A stretch of 43,854 nucleotides of DNA from Halomonas sp. (GCF_020832045.1 NZ_JAFIFK010000067.1:1-43854); one strand, 5' to 3'. Counted from the stretch's first letter, positions 15,667-25,205 are shown. Program-made: numbers and translations. Notes: a model not told the origin generated them from the letters alone.

Positions 15667-18140
15667 GCATTCACCAATCGCATGTCTGATGTCGGCGTCG
15701 GAGCGGGGCGCAGGCGAAAGCGGTTGAGTCTCAGCGCATTGCCCACGACCACCAGGGAGCTGCCTGACATGCCCAGCGCAGCGACCCAGGGCGGAACGAT
15801 GCCGATGGCAGCCAGGGGCAGTGCCGAGAAGTTGTAGCACACCGACCAGATCATGTTCTGGCGCATGATGCGCCTTGTGCCGCGGGCGATCTCGATGGCT
15901 TCGACGATACGCATCAGACGCGGGCTCATCAACACGGCATCGGCGCTGGTCCGGGCCAGGTCGGTGGCGCCGTTCATGGCCACCGAGACGTCGGCTCCGG
16001 CCAGCACCGGCACGTCGTTAATGCCATCGCCGATCATGGCCACTTTCTCGCCCGTCGCCTGGCGCTCACGGATTCTTGCCAGCTTGTCTTCTGGACTGGC
16101 CCCAGCCTGCCAGGTGTCGATACCCAGCTGCTCGGCCATGCCGCGTACGGCCGACACTGTGTCGCCCGACAGTAGCTCCACCTGGATGCCGCGAGCCTTC
16201 AGTTCGGTGACGGTTTCATGGGCATCGTCACGCATGCGGTCGCGCAGGCCGAACCAGGCTCGGGGCTGGCCCTCCTCGCCGAGCAGCAACCACTGGCCGT
16301 CCCCCGGGGCCTCGAGCGCTTGTTCCGGGGCGGCGAAATCCGGCCGACCCAAGCGCCAGCGCTTGCCATCGATCACGCCCTCGACGCCCTGTCCGGTGCG
16401 GCTGACCCTGTCGCCGGCATCCACCGTAGCCAGCCGCCAAGGGCTGAAAGCGCGGGCGATGGGATGTTCGGAGTGGGCTTCCAGTGCCGCGGCGATGACC
16501 TTGGCACGCTCAGGCTCGAGATCCCCGAGGGGGCGAGTATCGACGAGCTGCATCTCGCCGCAGGTCAGGGTGCCGGTCTTGTCGAATATCACACGGTCCA
16601 CCTGTGAAAGCGACTCGATGGCGTCGGCACGGGTAATCAGGATGCCGCGGCGGCGCAGCTGACCGTGACCCGCAGTCAGGGCAGTAGGCGTTGCCAGTGC
16701 CAGGGCGCAGGGGCAGGTCACTACCAGTACCGAGAGCATGACCCACAGCATGCGGCTGGGATCGATGAACCACCAGGCGGTCGTCACGCAGACGGTGACT
16801 ATCAGCAGGCGCAGCACGAACAGATGCGACATGCGGGCCGCGAGCTGGGCTAGGCGCGGGCGGCTGGCGAAGGCGCGGTCGGTCAGATCGACGATGCTTG
16901 CCACCCGCGCATCTTTGCCCGCATGGGTGACGCGCACTATCAGCGGGCTCTCGATGTTCTGGCTGGCGCCGGTGACGCTGTCGCCGACGCGCCGGGTCAC
17001 CGGCAGGTATTCGCCGGTGAGCATCGACTCGTCGAGGCTAGATTCGCCCTCTTCGATGATGCCGTCGGCGGGGACCCCGTGGCCGGGCTTGACGATCACC
17101 CGGTCGCCGGCGGCAAGCTCGCTGGCCGGCAGGATGCGCTCCTCGCCGTTGGCCTCCAGGCGCACCGCCGAGAGCGGCAGGGCGCCCGCCATGACGTTAC
17201 CCGTGTGGCCGCTGCGGCGCCGTGCGCGGGCCTCCACGTAGCGGCCAAACAGCAGGAAGAAGGTAAACATCGCCACCGAGTCGAAGTAGACCTCACCGGT
17301 GTCGGCAATCACTGCATAGCCGCTGGCAAGATAGGCCCCGCCGATGGCGATGGAAACGGGCACGTCCATGCCAAGCACACGAGTGCGCAGATCTCGCACT
17401 GCGTTACGGAAGAAGGGCATGGCCGAGAAGAACACCACCGGTGTGGCCAGGGCGAAGGACAGCCAGTGGAACAGGGCGTAGAAATCCTCACTGATCTCGC
17501 CTGGGGCGGTCATATAGATGGGAATCGAGAACATCATGACCTGAGCCATGCCCACCGCTGCCACGATCAGGCGGCGGATGTTCATGCGCTCCTCGAACTG
17601 CAATCGCTGCTGAGCGGCGTCCGGCTCGTAGGGCTGGGCGCTGTAGCCGATGGCAGCCATCTCGGCGAGGATACGCGACAGCTTGAGCTGAGCAGGATCC
17701 CATGCCACCCGTACCCGGTGATGACTGAGGTTGACTGCGCTGGCGCTAACGCCCTCGAGAGCGTTGAGCCGATGTTCGATCAGCCAGGCGCAGGCGGCGC
17801 AGGTGATGCCGTCCACTGCCAGAGTGGCATAGACCCGATCACTGTCGCCTTCCGCATGCACGAACTGCCGCTGCAGCCCCGGATCGTCGAAAACCGCCCA
17901 GGTCTCTGCCTTGACCGCCTGACGTTCGTCCGGCCGCTCGGGCAGCTCGGTGCGAAAGCGGTAATAGCTGGCTAGGCCGCCGTCGACGATGGCATGCGCC
18001 ACCGCCTCGCAGCCGGGGCAGCAAAGCGAGTGCTTGCGCTCGTCGAGCGTGATCGACCAAGGCGCGCCGGGAGGCACTACGTTGCCGCAGTGGTAGCAGC
18101 CGGCAGTCGCGGCTTCGGTGTCGGTGGCGACGTGACTCAT
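15663..18140 (-). CDS. ccoI: Copper-exporting P1B-type ATPase CcoI/FixI
   Basis: 825 aa. An N-terminal cysteine-rich segment ([11 protein letters not shown] and CCPGCEAV) precedes a heavy-metal-binding domain with CAAC (about 111-114). Eight helices follow, one carrying CPC (about 475-480). The phosphorylation site is D520 in DKTGTLT, and the hinge is [10 protein letters not shown]. This ATPase pumps copper out of the cytoplasm to supply the CuB site of cbb3 oxidase. It belongs to the ccoGHIS set: ccoH ends 30 bases upstream and ccoS overlaps its stop. Confidence 0.95.
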   Translation of the reverse strand: MSHVATDTEAATAGCYHCGNVVPPGAPWSITLDERKHSLCCPGCEAVAHAIVDGGLASYYRFRTELPERPDERQAVKAETWAVFDDPGLQRQFVHAEGDSDRVYATLAVDGITCAACAWLIEHRLNALEGVSASAVNLSHHRVRVAWDPAQLKLSRILAEMAAIGYSAQPYEPDAAQQRLQFEERMNIRRLIVAAVGMAQVMMFSIPIYMTAPGEISEDFYALFHWLSFALATPVVFFSAMPFFRNAVRDLRTRVLGMDVPVSIAIGGAYLASGYAVIADTGEVYFDSVAMFTFFLLFGRYVEARARRRSGHTGNVMAGALPLSAVRLEANGEERILPASELAAGDRVIVKPGHGVPADGIIEEGESSLDESMLTGEYLPVTRRVGDSVTGASQNIESPLIVRVTHAGKDARVASIVDLTDRAFASRPRLAQLAARMSHLFVLRLLIVTVCVTTAWWFIDPSRMLWVMLSVLVVTCPCALALATPTALTAGHGQLRRRGILITRADAIESLSQVDRVIFDKTGTLTCGEMQLVDTRPLGDLEPERAKVIAAALEAHSEHPIARAFSPWRLATVDAGDRVSRTGQGVEGVIDGKRWRLGRPDFAAPEQALEAPGDGQWLLLGEEGQPRAWFGLRDRMRDDAHETVTELKARGIQVELLSGDTVSAVRGMAEQLGIDTWQAGASPEDKLARIRERQATGEKVAMIGDGINDVPVLAGADVSVAMNGATDLARTSADAVLMSPRLMRIVEAIEIARGTRRIMRQNMIWSVCYNFSALPLAAIGIVPPWVAALGMSGSSLVVVGNALRLNRFRLRPAPTPTSDMRLVNA

Positions 18141-18170
18141 GGCGACTCTTGGTCTAACGCCAGGCGGATA

Positions 18171-18680
18171 TCAGCCACGTGCCGGTAGTCCCGGGCTTAG
18201 GCTGAAGGCTTCTTCGCTGGGGAAGCTGCCTTCACCGACCAGACGCCATTCGGGCTGTTCCGCGCTGGGATGCAGCTGCAGGTACCATCGATAGCGCAGA
18301 TTGTCGGGAGCCTGACCCAGATAGCGCCCGTCGCGCACGTGCTCCAGGACGATATCCTGATCGCGGCCGCCCACGGTGGGGAAGATCAGCTTCAGATAGA
18401 GACGCTCAGGACGTTCCTCTCCTTCGAGCTGAACGATGATGTCGCTGGTCATGGGGTCGATGCGCAGATCGGCAGCCAGATCGAGTTCCTCGGCTCGTTG
18501 CTGCTTGGCCAGCACCATATTGATGGCGCGACCATGCTCGTAATAGTCCTGCTGCACCAGGCCGTCTGCCGTACGCACCGCCATGACGGCCAGGGTCGAG
18601 CTGCCGAAGATCGAAGTGAACAGCAAGCCGAGCAGGAACCACGGCCAGAACTGCTTATACCAGGGGGAAGGGGTCGTCAT
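18171..18680 (-). CDS. ccoH: cbb3 oxidase assembly protein CcoH/FixH
   Basis: 169 aa. A short cytoplasmic N-terminus (PSPWYKQFWPWFL) leads into one membrane helix (about 11-35), then a periplasmic beta-rich domain with VQQDYYEHGRAINM, the FixH signature. CcoH assists early assembly of the oxidase and binds its core. The gene starts two bases after ccoG ends, so it is translated as part of the same operon. Confidence 0.93.
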   Translation of the reverse strand: MTTPSPWYKQFWPWFLLGLLFTSIFGSSTLAVMAVRTADGLVQQDYYEHGRAINMVLAKQQRAEELDLAADLRIDPMTSDIIVQLEGEERPERLYLKLIFPTVGGRDQDIVLEHVRDGRYLGQAPDNLRYRWYLQLHPSAEQPEWRLVGEGSFPSEEAFSLSPGLPARG

Positions 18681-18682
18681 GG

Positions 18683-20122
18683 TTATCTCCGTGCTTCACC
18701 GATGAAGCGGGTATCGCGTTCGAGCACTATGCGCTCGTCGTCCAGGGAACTGAAGGTCATCTGTATGGGGTGGCTGGGCAAGTGCAGCACCTCCGGGTCG
18801 GCGGTGACCTGTACGGCGAACAGCCTCGAGGCGCCGGCAGGGACCCGCAGCGTCTCGGTGTCGAGCTCGAGCCCGGATAGGCCGCTGATCTCGAGGCGGT
18901 AGGTATGGTCGCGGTCATCGAGGTTGCGTACCGTCAAGGTATAGACATTGCTGATTCGCCCGTCACGGGTCATCTGGTAGAGCTGGCCGCGCTCGCGCTC
19001 CACCTCGACGTTGAGTGGCATGCGATCTCCCAGTGCCCAGACAAACAGGCCGATCATAACCACGAGGGCGGCAAAGTAACCCAGCAGGCGCGGGCGTAGA
19101 ATGTGTGAGCGCTGACCTTCGAGGGCGTTCTCGGTGGTGTAGCGGATCAGGCCGCGCGGGTAGTTCATGCGATCCATCACGCTGTCGCAGGCGTCGATGC
19201 AGGCAGCGCAGGTGATGCACTCATACTGCAAACCCTTGCGAATGTCGATGCCGGTGGGGCAGACCTGGACACACAGGTCGCAATCGATGCAATCCCCATG
19301 GCCGGCTGCACGGACCTCGGCGTGGCTCAGGCTCTTCTTGCGCGAGCCGCGTGGCTCGCCGCGGCTCGCGTCGTAGGAGACGATGAGGGTGTCGTTGTCG
19401 AACATCACCGATTGAAAGCGGGCGTAAGGGCACATGTAGATGCACACCTGTTCGCGCAGCCATCCGGCGTTGAGGTAGGTGAACACCAGAAAGAAGCCCA
19501 CCCAGAAGTAGGCCCAGCCGTGAGCTTGCAGGGTGGGCAGCTCGACGACCAGGTCGCGGATCGGCGTGAAGTAGCCGACGAAGGCTACGCCGGTGGCCAG
19601 CGCAATGGCCAGCCAGACGATATGCTTGGCCCCCTTGCGCCACGCCTTGTCGAGGTTCATCGCTTGGTTGTCGAGCTTGATCCGCCGGTTGCGCGAACCT
19701 TCCAGGCGATGCTCCACCCAGATGTAGAGGAAGGTCCATACGCTCTGGGGGCAGGTGTAGCCGCACCAGACGCGGCCGGCAAATACGGTGATGAAGAACA
19801 GGCCGAAGGCGCAGATGATCAACAGCCAGGACAGCAGGATGAATTCCTGCGGATAAAACGTGGCGGCGAAAATATGAAATTCGCGCCCCGGCAGGTCGAA
19901 CCAGATCAGCGGCCGGTCGCCCCAAGTGAGCCAGGGCAGGCCGAAGAAAGCCAGCATCAGTACCCAGTTCGCGACGCGTCGCACCCGCTGAAACAGCCCC
20001 TTTATTTCACGCACGTAGATGTGCCGCCGCTTGGCGTACATCTCCTGTTGCACTGGGGCATGGGGGGTATGGTGGCCCACCGGATCCGGGGTCACGTCAC
20101 GCGTGGGAATCTTATCGCTCAT
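18683..20122 (-). CDS. ccoG: Polyferredoxin-like copper reductase/assembly factor CcoG
   Basis: 479 aa. Several helices lie in the first half (about 40-260), including the motif GRVWCGYTCPQSVW. Two ferredoxin-type clusters are coordinated by CIDCDLCVQVCPTG and CITCAACIDAC (about 270-320), followed by RGLIRY. An Ig-like C-terminal domain lies in the periplasm. CcoG reduces copper(II) for cbb3 maturation in the systems studied. I chose the ATG at 20122 (MSDKIPTRD); an ATG 33 bases upstream is in frame but adds a segment with no family likeness. No strong ribosome site is visible for either. Confidence 0.93.
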   Translation of the reverse strand: MSDKIPTRDVTPDPVGHHTPHAPVQQEMYAKRRHIYVREIKGLFQRVRRVANWVLMLAFFGLPWLTWGDRPLIWFDLPGREFHIFAATFYPQEFILLSWLLIICAFGLFFITVFAGRVWCGYTCPQSVWTFLYIWVEHRLEGSRNRRIKLDNQAMNLDKAWRKGAKHIVWLAIALATGVAFVGYFTPIRDLVVELPTLQAHGWAYFWVGFFLVFTYLNAGWLREQVCIYMCPYARFQSVMFDNDTLIVSYDASRGEPRGSRKKSLSHAEVRAAGHGDCIDCDLCVQVCPTGIDIRKGLQYECITCAACIDACDSVMDRMNYPRGLIRYTTENALEGQRSHILRPRLLGYFAALVVMIGLFVWALGDRMPLNVEVERERGQLYQMTRDGRISNVYTLTVRNLDDRDHTYRLEISGLSGLELDTETLRVPAGASRLFAVQVTADPEVLHLPSHPIQMTFSSLDDERIVLERDTRFIGEARR

Positions 20123-20205
20123 GTCGGACTCGCGGCGGGCAACGACGGCCCGCATGGGAAAGGCAATGAAGTAGTTTCATTGTATCGAGAGCCCGTCGCG
20201 AGACG

Positions 20206-20234
20206 GGGTAGTGCGACCGTGGGTCGCACTACCC
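20206..20234. repeat. Strong hairpin between ccoP and ccoG
   Basis: GGGTAGTGCGACC and GGTCGCACTACCC form a perfect 13-base-pair stem with a GTG loop. A second small hairpin (AATGAA/TTTCATT) lies at about 20164-20180. Neither has a T-run. The pair separates structural ccoNOQP from assembly ccoGHIS and probably sets their ratio through partial termination or by protecting the upstream message. Confidence 0.7.
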
Positions 20235-20249
20235 GCTCGGGCGGAGACG

Positions 20250-21179
20250 TCAGTCCCGGAAGCGCAGACTGTAAACGTAGGCAGCGACCAGATGGACGCG
20301 CTCTTCACCGATGTAGGCCTCCTGAGCCGGCATATGGCCGTTGCGGCCGTTACGCAGGGTCTGACGCACAGAATCGGCAACGCTCTGACCAGGCGCCTGG
20401 TAGAGCCAGGTGTCGTTGGTCAGGTTCGGCGCACCCAGCGCGGTGTTGCCGGTTCCGCTCGGGCCGTGGCAGGCGGCACACACCGAAGCGTAGACCGCGG
20501 AACCCTGCTCGGCGCGCTCTTCATCGTGCTCGAGGTCAGAGAGTGCCAGCACGTGCTGGGTCACGTTCTCGATGTTGTTGGCGCCAAGCGTCTGGAAGGA
20601 GGGCATCAGGCCGTTACGCCCGCGCACCAGCGAGGTCATGATCTGCTCGGGTTCGCCGCCGTAGAGCCAATCGTCGTTGGTCAGGTTGGGGAAGCCATAG
20701 CCGCCGCGGGCGTTGGCGCCGTGACACACCGCACAGTTGTTCTGGTAGATGCGCTCGGCGACCTGCATGGCCTCCGCGTCTCGTGCCAGCTCGGGAATCG
20801 GAATCTCCTGATACTGGGCGAAGATCGGCGTGAATCGCTCCTCGGCGCGTGCCACCTCCTGCTCCCACTGGCCCTCCTGGGTCCAGCCCAGCAGGCCGGT
20901 GAAGTTACCGAGCCCGGGGTAGAGCAACAGGTAACCCAAGGCGAAGACCACCGTCGCCACATAGAGCTGGAACCACCAGCGCGGCAGAGGGTTGTCGTAC
21001 TCCTCGATCTCGTCGGCGGCATGACCGGTGGTTTCCACGTTGCCGTCGGCATCCGGCACCTTGTCGGTCTTGCGGTTGGCGTAGAGGATCCAGAAAGCGA
21101 AGGCGATGGAGCCCAGCGTTATCACGATGATCCAGGCACTCCAGAACCCGGAAAGGGAGTCATCCCAGAAGTTGCTCAT
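20250..21179 (-). CDS. ccoP: cbb3 oxidase diheme subunit CcoP
   Basis: 309 aa. Two helices (about 11-33 and 72-90) anchor two cytochrome c domains. The heme sites are C149-x2-C152-H153 (CAVCH) and C234-x2-C237-H238 (CAACH). CcoP brings electrons from soluble cytochrome c to the oxidase. Its start overlaps the ccoQ stop (ATGA). The loop around 40-62 is acidic, as is common in salt-tolerant bacteria. Confidence 0.96.
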   Translation of the reverse strand: MSNFWDDSLSGFWSAWIIVITLGSIAFAFWILYANRKTDKVPDADGNVETTGHAADEIEEYDNPLPRWWFQLYVATVVFALGYLLLYPGLGNFTGLLGWTQEGQWEQEVARAEERFTPIFAQYQEIPIPELARDAEAMQVAERIYQNNCAVCHGANARGGYGFPNLTNDDWLYGGEPEQIMTSLVRGRNGLMPSFQTLGANNIENVTQHVLALSDLEHDEERAEQGSAVYASVCAACHGPSGTGNTALGAPNLTNDTWLYQAPGQSVADSVRQTLRNGRNGHMPAQEAYIGEERVHLVAAYVYSLRFRD

Positions 21180-21415
21180 GTGTCTTTGTCTCCCCTGTCT
21201 TTACGGGAATCGGCGTCGCTTTCAGGCTCGTGCTTGGAGCGCTGCTGCGAGGCGCTGCTGTCACGGTTGGCTTGCTCGTCGTCCTCGGCGAAAGGCAGAT
21301 GTGCCGCCTCCTCGAAGTCCGGCTTGCGACGCCGAGAGTAGGCCCACCAGGTGATGCCCAGGAAGGCGATGATCAGCAGGCCGGTAATGATGCCGCGAAA
21401 GGTACCGGTATCCAT
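21176..21415 (-). CDS. ccoQ: cbb3 oxidase small subunit CcoQ
   Basis: 79 aa with one helix (about 8-26) followed by RRRKPDFEEAAHLPF, the CcoQ/FixQ pattern. The tail after residue 43 is unusually long and almost wholly charged or polar (about 36 residues, rich in Asp, Glu, Lys, Arg and Ser). Many CcoQ proteins stop soon after the core motif. CcoQ stabilises CcoP in the complex. It starts two bases after ccoO ends. Confidence 0.93.
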   Translation of the reverse strand: MDTGTFRGIITGLLIIAFLGITWWAYSRRRKPDFEEAAHLPFAEDDEQANRDSSASQQRSKHEPESDADSRKDRGDKDT

Positions 21416-21417
21416 GA

Positions 21418-22026
21418 TCAGCGCGTGCCTTCGAGAACGGTGCCCAGCTGCTGGAGATAGGCCACCAGTGCGGTGATCTCCTGCTGGCCGCGAACGTCAC
21501 GCGTGGCGTTGGCAATGTCCTCGTCGGTATAGGGCACGCCCAGGCGGCGCAGCGCCTCCATCTTGCGCGGCGTGGCGTTGCCATCGAGGGTGCGCTCGAA
21601 AAGCCATGGATAGGCCGGCATGATCGAGCCGGGCACCACATCGCGCGGGTTGTACATGTGGGCACGGTGCCAGTCGTCGCTGTAGCGTCCACCGACGCGG
21701 GCCAGGTCGGGCCCGGTACGCTTGGAGCCCCACAGGAAGTTGTGCTCGTAAATGAACTCACCTGCCACGCTGTAGTGACCGTAACGCTCGGTCTCGGCGC
21801 GGAAGGGGCGGATCATCTGCGAATGGCAGCCGACGCAGCCTTCGCGGCGATAGATGTCGCGGCCTTCAAGCTCCAGGGCGGAGAGCGGGCGCAGCCCGTC
21901 GACCGGCTCTGTGGTCTGCTTCTGGAAGAACAGCGGCACGATCTCGGCCAGACCGCCGAAGCTGATCACCACGAGGATCAGCACCGCGAGCAGGCCAACG
22001 TTCTTTTCGACTATCTCGTGTTTCAT
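21418..22026 (-). CDS. ccoO: cbb3 oxidase monoheme subunit CcoO
   Basis: 202 aa. The N-terminus [20 protein letters not shown] is the membrane anchor, and C64-x2-C67-H68 in [10 protein letters not shown] binds heme c. Conserved text such as [21 protein letters not shown] follows. CcoO passes electrons from CcoP to CcoN. I chose the ATG at 22026 because it matches the family start and GGGGAAA lies upstream. The longer frame would overlap ccoN. Confidence 0.96.
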   Translation of the reverse strand: MKHEIVEKNVGLLAVLILVVISFGGLAEIVPLFFQKQTTEPVDGLRPLSALELEGRDIYRREGCVGCHSQMIRPFRAETERYGHYSVAGEFIYEHNFLWGSKRTGPDLARVGGRYSDDWHRAHMYNPRDVVPGSIMPAYPWLFERTLDGNATPRKMEALRRLGVPYTDEDIANATRDVRGQQEITALVAYLQQLGTVLEGTR

Positions 22027-22048
22027 TGGTGTCGGTTTCCCCGGTTGC

Positions 22049-23473
22049 TCAAGCGGTCTGCGGCAGCGGCTGTTGAGCGGCATCGCTGCGCTTGACGGTC
22101 ATGAAGACGTTGTAAGCCATGATCAGCATGCCAACGACCCAGAACAGACCGCCGATGAGGCGCACGATGTAGCCTGGGCCACTGGCCTCGACCGACTCCA
22201 TGAAGGTGTACATCAGTGTGCCGTCGGGGTTGATGGCGCGCCACATCAGGCCCTGCAGGATGCCGTTGACCCACATGGCGGCGATGTAGAGCACGGTGCC
22301 GATGGTCGCCAGCCAGAAGTGCACGGCGATCAGGCCGACGGAGTGCATTTCGGTGCGACCGAACAGGCGCGGAATCAAGTGGTACATGGAGCCGATGGTG
22401 ATCATCGCCACCCAGCCCAGGGCGCCGGCGTGAACGTGACCGATGGTCCAGTCGGTGTAGTGCGACAGGGCGTTGACCGTCTTGATCGCCATCATCGGGC
22501 CTTCGAAGGTGGACATGCCGTAGAAGGCCAGGGCAACGACCAGGAAGCGCAGGGTCGGGTCGGTGCGCAGCTTATGCCAGGCGCCGGAGAGTGTCATCAT
22601 GCCGTTGATCATGCCGCCCCAGGAGGGGGCCAGCAGGATGATCGACATCACCATGCCCAGCGACTGAGCCCAGTCGGGCAGGGCAGTGTAGTGCAGGTGG
22701 TGCGGGCCGGCCCACATGTAGATCATGATCAGCGCCCAGAAGTGGACGATGGAGAGCCGGTAGGAGTAGATCGGGCGTTCGGCCTGCTTGGGCACGAAGT
22801 AGTACATCATGCCGAGGAAGCCGGCGGTGAGGAAGAAGCCTACCGCGTTGTGGCCATACCACCACTGGACCATTGCATCGATGGTGCCGGCATAGATCGA
22901 GGTCGAGTACATCAGGGTGACCGGAATCGCCGCATTGTTGACGATGTGGAGCACGGCAACCGTGAGGATGAAGGCGGCGAAGAACCAGTTGGCCACGTAG
23001 ATGTGTGAAGTCCTGCGCTGCTTCACGGTCATCAGGAAGACGATGGCATAGCTGACCCACACCACGGCGATCAGGATGTTGATCGGCCATTCGAGCTCGG
23101 CGTATTCCTTGGTGGTGGTGTAGCCCAACGGCAGCGTGATGACCGCCGAGACGATCACCGCCTGCCAACCCCAGAAAGTAAAGGCGGCCAGCTTGTCCGA
23201 GAACAGGCGAGCCTGGCAGGTGCGCTGTACCACGTAATACGAGGTCGCCATCAGCGCGGAGCCGCCGAAGGCGAAGATGACGGCGTTGGTGTGCAACGGG
23301 CGCAGGCGGCCGAAGCTGGTCCAAGGCAGATCGAGGTTGAGTTGCGGCCATACCAGTTGTGCGGCAAGGATGACACCGAGGAGCATGCCCACGATGCCCC
23401 ACACCACTGTCATGATCGCAAACTGCCGAACTACCTTGTAGTTGTAGGTCGGATGCTCTAATGCTGTGCTCAT
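22049..23473 (-). CDS. ccoN: cbb3 oxidase catalytic subunit CcoN
   Basis: 474 aa, twelve helices. This is the high-affinity C-type heme-copper oxidase core that reduces oxygen to water and pumps protons. Heme ligand H61 is in [13 protein letters not shown]. The active-site region shows [10 protein letters not shown], the copper histidines in [12 protein letters not shown], and [10 protein letters not shown] near the C-terminal hemes. I chose the ATG at 23473 ([13 protein letters not shown]); the frame continues upstream to 23650 but is non-coding there. It is the first gene of the operon, and an Fnr-like promoter lies upstream. Confidence 0.96.
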   Translation of the reverse strand: MSTALEHPTYNYKVVRQFAIMTVVWGIVGMLLGVILAAQLVWPQLNLDLPWTSFGRLRPLHTNAVIFAFGGSALMATSYYVVQRTCQARLFSDKLAAFTFWGWQAVIVSAVITLPLGYTTTKEYAELEWPINILIAVVWVSYAIVFLMTVKQRRTSHIYVANWFFAAFILTVAVLHIVNNAAIPVTLMYSTSIYAGTIDAMVQWWYGHNAVGFFLTAGFLGMMYYFVPKQAERPIYSYRLSIVHFWALIMIYMWAGPHHLHYTALPDWAQSLGMVMSIILLAPSWGGMINGMMTLSGAWHKLRTDPTLRFLVVALAFYGMSTFEGPMMAIKTVNALSHYTDWTIGHVHAGALGWVAMITIGSMYHLIPRLFGRTEMHSVGLIAVHFWLATIGTVLYIAAMWVNGILQGLMWRAINPDGTLMYTFMESVEASGPGYIVRLIGGLFWVVGMLIMAYNVFMTVKRSDAAQQPLPQTA

Positions 23474-23565
23474 GTCAGGTTCCCATCGAACGCGTAACGA
23501 GAACTCGCGGTGGCAATGCCACGACGGCGCTCCCGGTTGGGTGATGCAGGTCAGAAAGCAGGCGG

Positions 23566-23595
23566 ATTCTAGCGCAGCCGCCTGACAGACTGAAA
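23566..23595 (-). promoter_or_regulatory. Second candidate ccoN promoter
   Basis: On the minus strand TAGAAT (23571-23566) is a good -10. The hexamer TTTCAG (23595-23590) lies 18 bases upstream as a weak -35. It could give basal ccoN transcription beside the Fnr-type start. Confidence 0.3.
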
Positions 23596-23597
23596 CA

Positions 23598-23639
23598 AGG
23601 ATACAGCTGAAACTGGTATAGGAATTTGACGCGTGTCGA
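23598..23639 (-). promoter_or_regulatory. Fnr/Anr-like class II promoter of ccoN
   Basis: The minus-strand site TCGAC-ACGC-GTCAA (23639-23626) matches eight of ten positions of TTGAT-N4-GTCAA, with one half perfect. A -10, TATCCT, lies at 23603-23598. The box centre falls at -41.5 from a start at about 23591, the same geometry as at hemN. The site overlaps the first codons of the divergent hydrolase gene. Confidence 0.5.
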
Positions 23640-24364
23640 ACTTTGCGCAAAAAGATGCGGTAACCATACGGCCTGATCGGCTGGGCGAACAGGGGCTCGA
23701 CCTAGCCCCGGGGAACTGGTTCGTCGAAGGCTTCGGCCCCCTCGAGGTGAAGGGAGGCGATAGCATCGGACGACTGTTGATTGCCCATGGTGCGGGGGCT
23801 GGCCAGCATTCCTGTTATATGCGTCACCTGCGTGATGCGCTAGCCGCCCAGGGCGTCCAGACCCTGGCGATAGAGTTCGCCTACATGCAGCGCATGCAGA
23901 GGGAAGCGAAGCGTATTCCCCCACCTCGCATCGACCGCCTGGTAGAAGAATTGTCCCAGTGGTGCGACATTCTGACACGCCCGGAAGGGGGTACTTTGTG
24001 GCTGGGAGGCAAGTCCATGGGCGGTCGTGCGGCCAGTCTGCTGGCGGCTCGCGATCGGGTGGCAGGACTGGTCTTGTGCGGTTACCCATTCCACCCGCCC
24101 AACCAGCCCGAAAAACTGCGACTGTCTCACTGGCCGCTGATCGACTGCCCTACCGTGGTGGTGCAGGGCAGTCGAGACCCCTTCGGTACCCAGGACGAGG
24201 TCTCAGGGTACGGGTTGGCCGAGCGGGCACACGTGCATTGGCTGGCGGACGGCGATCATGACTGGAAACCACGACGCTCGTCGGGTCGAAGCCAGTTGGA
24301 TCTGATCGAGGAGGGAGCCGCCGTGATTGCCGAGTTCATGCAGGCTCATCGGGCAGAGACGTGA
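23633..24364 (+). CDS. Alpha/beta hydrolase, KANL3/Tex30-like
   Basis: 243 aa. The nucleophile elbow GGKSMGG carries S128. The acid is probably D182 in GSRDPFG, and the histidine is H209 in DGDHDWKPR. The oxyanion region is [10 protein letters not shown] (51-60). This fits the small KANL3/Tex30-type hydrolase family, whose bacterial members have no known substrate. The start is GTG at 23633 with AGGAA upstream. There is no signal peptide, so it acts in the cytoplasm. It diverges from ccoN and shares a short control region with it; no functional link is evident. Confidence 0.85.
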   Translation: MSNFAQKDAVTIRPDRLGEQGLDLAPGNWFVEGFGPLEVKGGDSIGRLLIAHGAGAGQHSCYMRHLRDALAAQGVQTLAIEFAYMQRMQREAKRIPPPRIDRLVEELSQWCDILTRPEGGTLWLGGKSMGGRAASLLAARDRVAGLVLCGYPFHPPNQPEKLRLSHWPLIDCPTVVVQGSRDPFGTQDEVSGYGLAERAHVHWLADGDHDWKPRRSSGRSQLDLIEEGAAVIAEFMQAHRAET

Positions 24365-24446
24365 GCGATGCCACGAATGGCGGGGGCTGCGGTGTCTATC
24401 ACTCACATGGCGGGCCTGGCGTGCGGCACTTCGCGAGCCCAGGGCA

Positions 24447-24474
24447 TTGACAAGGCAACGGAACTCTGTAGAAT
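24447..24474 (+). promoter_or_regulatory. Strong promoter of tRNA cluster
   Basis: A perfect -35, TTGACA (24447-24452), a 16-base spacer and TAGAAT (24469-24474) lie just ahead of the first tRNA. The predicted start is about 24482, some ten bases before the mature tRNA-Val. Confidence 0.8.
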
Positions 24475-24492
24475 TCAGCGCCACGTGACCAG

Positions 24493-24568
24493 GGGTGGTT
24501 AGCTCAGCTGGGAGAGCACCAGCCTTACAAGCTGGGGGTCACAGGTTCGAACCCTGTACCACCCACCA
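24493..24568 (+). tRNA. tRNA-Val (TAC)
   Basis: 76 bases with a complete cloverleaf. The acceptor GGGTGGT pairs with ACCACCC. The anticodon loop CTTACAA gives TAC. The T-loop is TTCGAAC. The CCA end is encoded. A perfect 8-base-pair hairpin (24566-24584) begins at the CCA and may be a processing signal. Confidence 0.97.
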
Positions 24569-24584
24569 TCACTCCAAGTGATGG
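24566..24584 (+). repeat. Hairpin at 3' end of tRNA-Val
   Basis: CCATCACT and AGTGATGG pair around a CCA loop. The left arm includes the encoded CCA of the tRNA. It probably shapes the spacer in the polycistronic precursor. Confidence 0.5.
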
Positions 24585-24611
24585 CGAGTGATCACGTAGG
24601 AAGCAAACAGC

Positions 24612-24688
24612 GGACCGGTAGTTCAGTCGGTTAGAATGCCGGCCTGTCACGCCGGAGGTCGCGGGTTCGAGTCCCGTCCGGTCCGCCA
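24612..24688 (+). tRNA. tRNA-Asp (GTC), copy 1
   Basis: 77 bases. The acceptor GGACCGG pairs with CCGGTCC. The anticodon loop CTGTCAC gives GTC. The discriminator is G and CCA is encoded. The mature sequence is identical in the other two copies at 24716 and 24913. Confidence 0.97.
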
Positions 24689-24715
24689 TCGTTTCCAAGG
24701 CAGTGCATCAGCTGT

Positions 24716-24792
24716 GGACCGGTAGTTCAGTCGGTTAGAATGCCGGCCTGTCACGCCGGAGGTCGCGGGTTCGAGTCCCGTCCGGTCCGCCA
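24716..24792 (+). tRNA. tRNA-Asp (GTC), copy 2
   Basis: 77 bases, the same sequence as copy 1, separated from it by a 27-base spacer. It belongs to the same transcript. Confidence 0.97.
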
Positions 24793-24832
24793 CGATGCCT
24801 GTTCTGCAGTTTTCCGTTAGTTGCGTATGCGT

Positions 24833-24909
24833 GGGTGATTAGCTCAGTTGGTTAGAGCACCAGCCTCACATGCTGGGGGTCACTGGTTCGAGTCCGGTAT
24901 CACCCACCA
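24833..24909 (+). tRNA. tRNA-Val (CAC)
   Basis: 77 bases. The acceptor GGGTGAT pairs with ATCACCC. The anticodon loop CTCACAT gives CAC, which reads GTG. CCA is encoded. E. coli has no Val-CAC tRNA, so this extra isoacceptor fits a GC-rich genome with many GTG codons. Confidence 0.95.
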
Positions 24910-24912
24910 CGC

Positions 24913-24989
24913 GGACCGGTAGTTCAGTCGGTTAGAATGCCGGCCTGTCACGCCGGAGGTCGCGGGTTCGAGTCCCGTCCGGTCCGCCA
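24913..24989 (+). tRNA. tRNA-Asp (GTC), copy 3
   Basis: 77 bases, identical to copies 1 and 2. It begins only three bases after the CCA of tRNA-Val(CAC). It is the last gene of the cluster. Confidence 0.97.
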
Positions 24990-24999
24990 TTCGATTTCA

Positions 25000-25028
25000 G
25001 GCCCCGAGCCCACGGCTCGGGGCCTTTT
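25000..25028 (+). terminator. Terminator of tRNA cluster
   Basis: GGCCCCGAGCC (25000-25010) and GGCTCGGGGCC (25014-25024) form an 11-base-pair stem with a CAC loop, followed by TTTT. Confidence 0.92.
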
Positions 25029-25205
25029 CGTATCGTCTATACTCCCCTTCGCCTGGCCCCCATTCGGCCCGTATCCGGGGCATGCCGACCGCAGGGTCGA
25101 CCCCATCGTCTTTCGGCACGACTACGCTTTTCCTTTGCGCCAGTCGTCCAGCTATCATACAGTTGTTTGAAAATAACCGTGACTCGACCCAAGGAGGAGT
25201 TCGGC

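Noticed and set aside
24600..24990. Repeated blocks that resemble a CRISPR-like array
   Set aside because: The repeats are three identical tRNA-Asp genes with full cloverleafs; the spacing between them is irregular and there are no spacer-like units.
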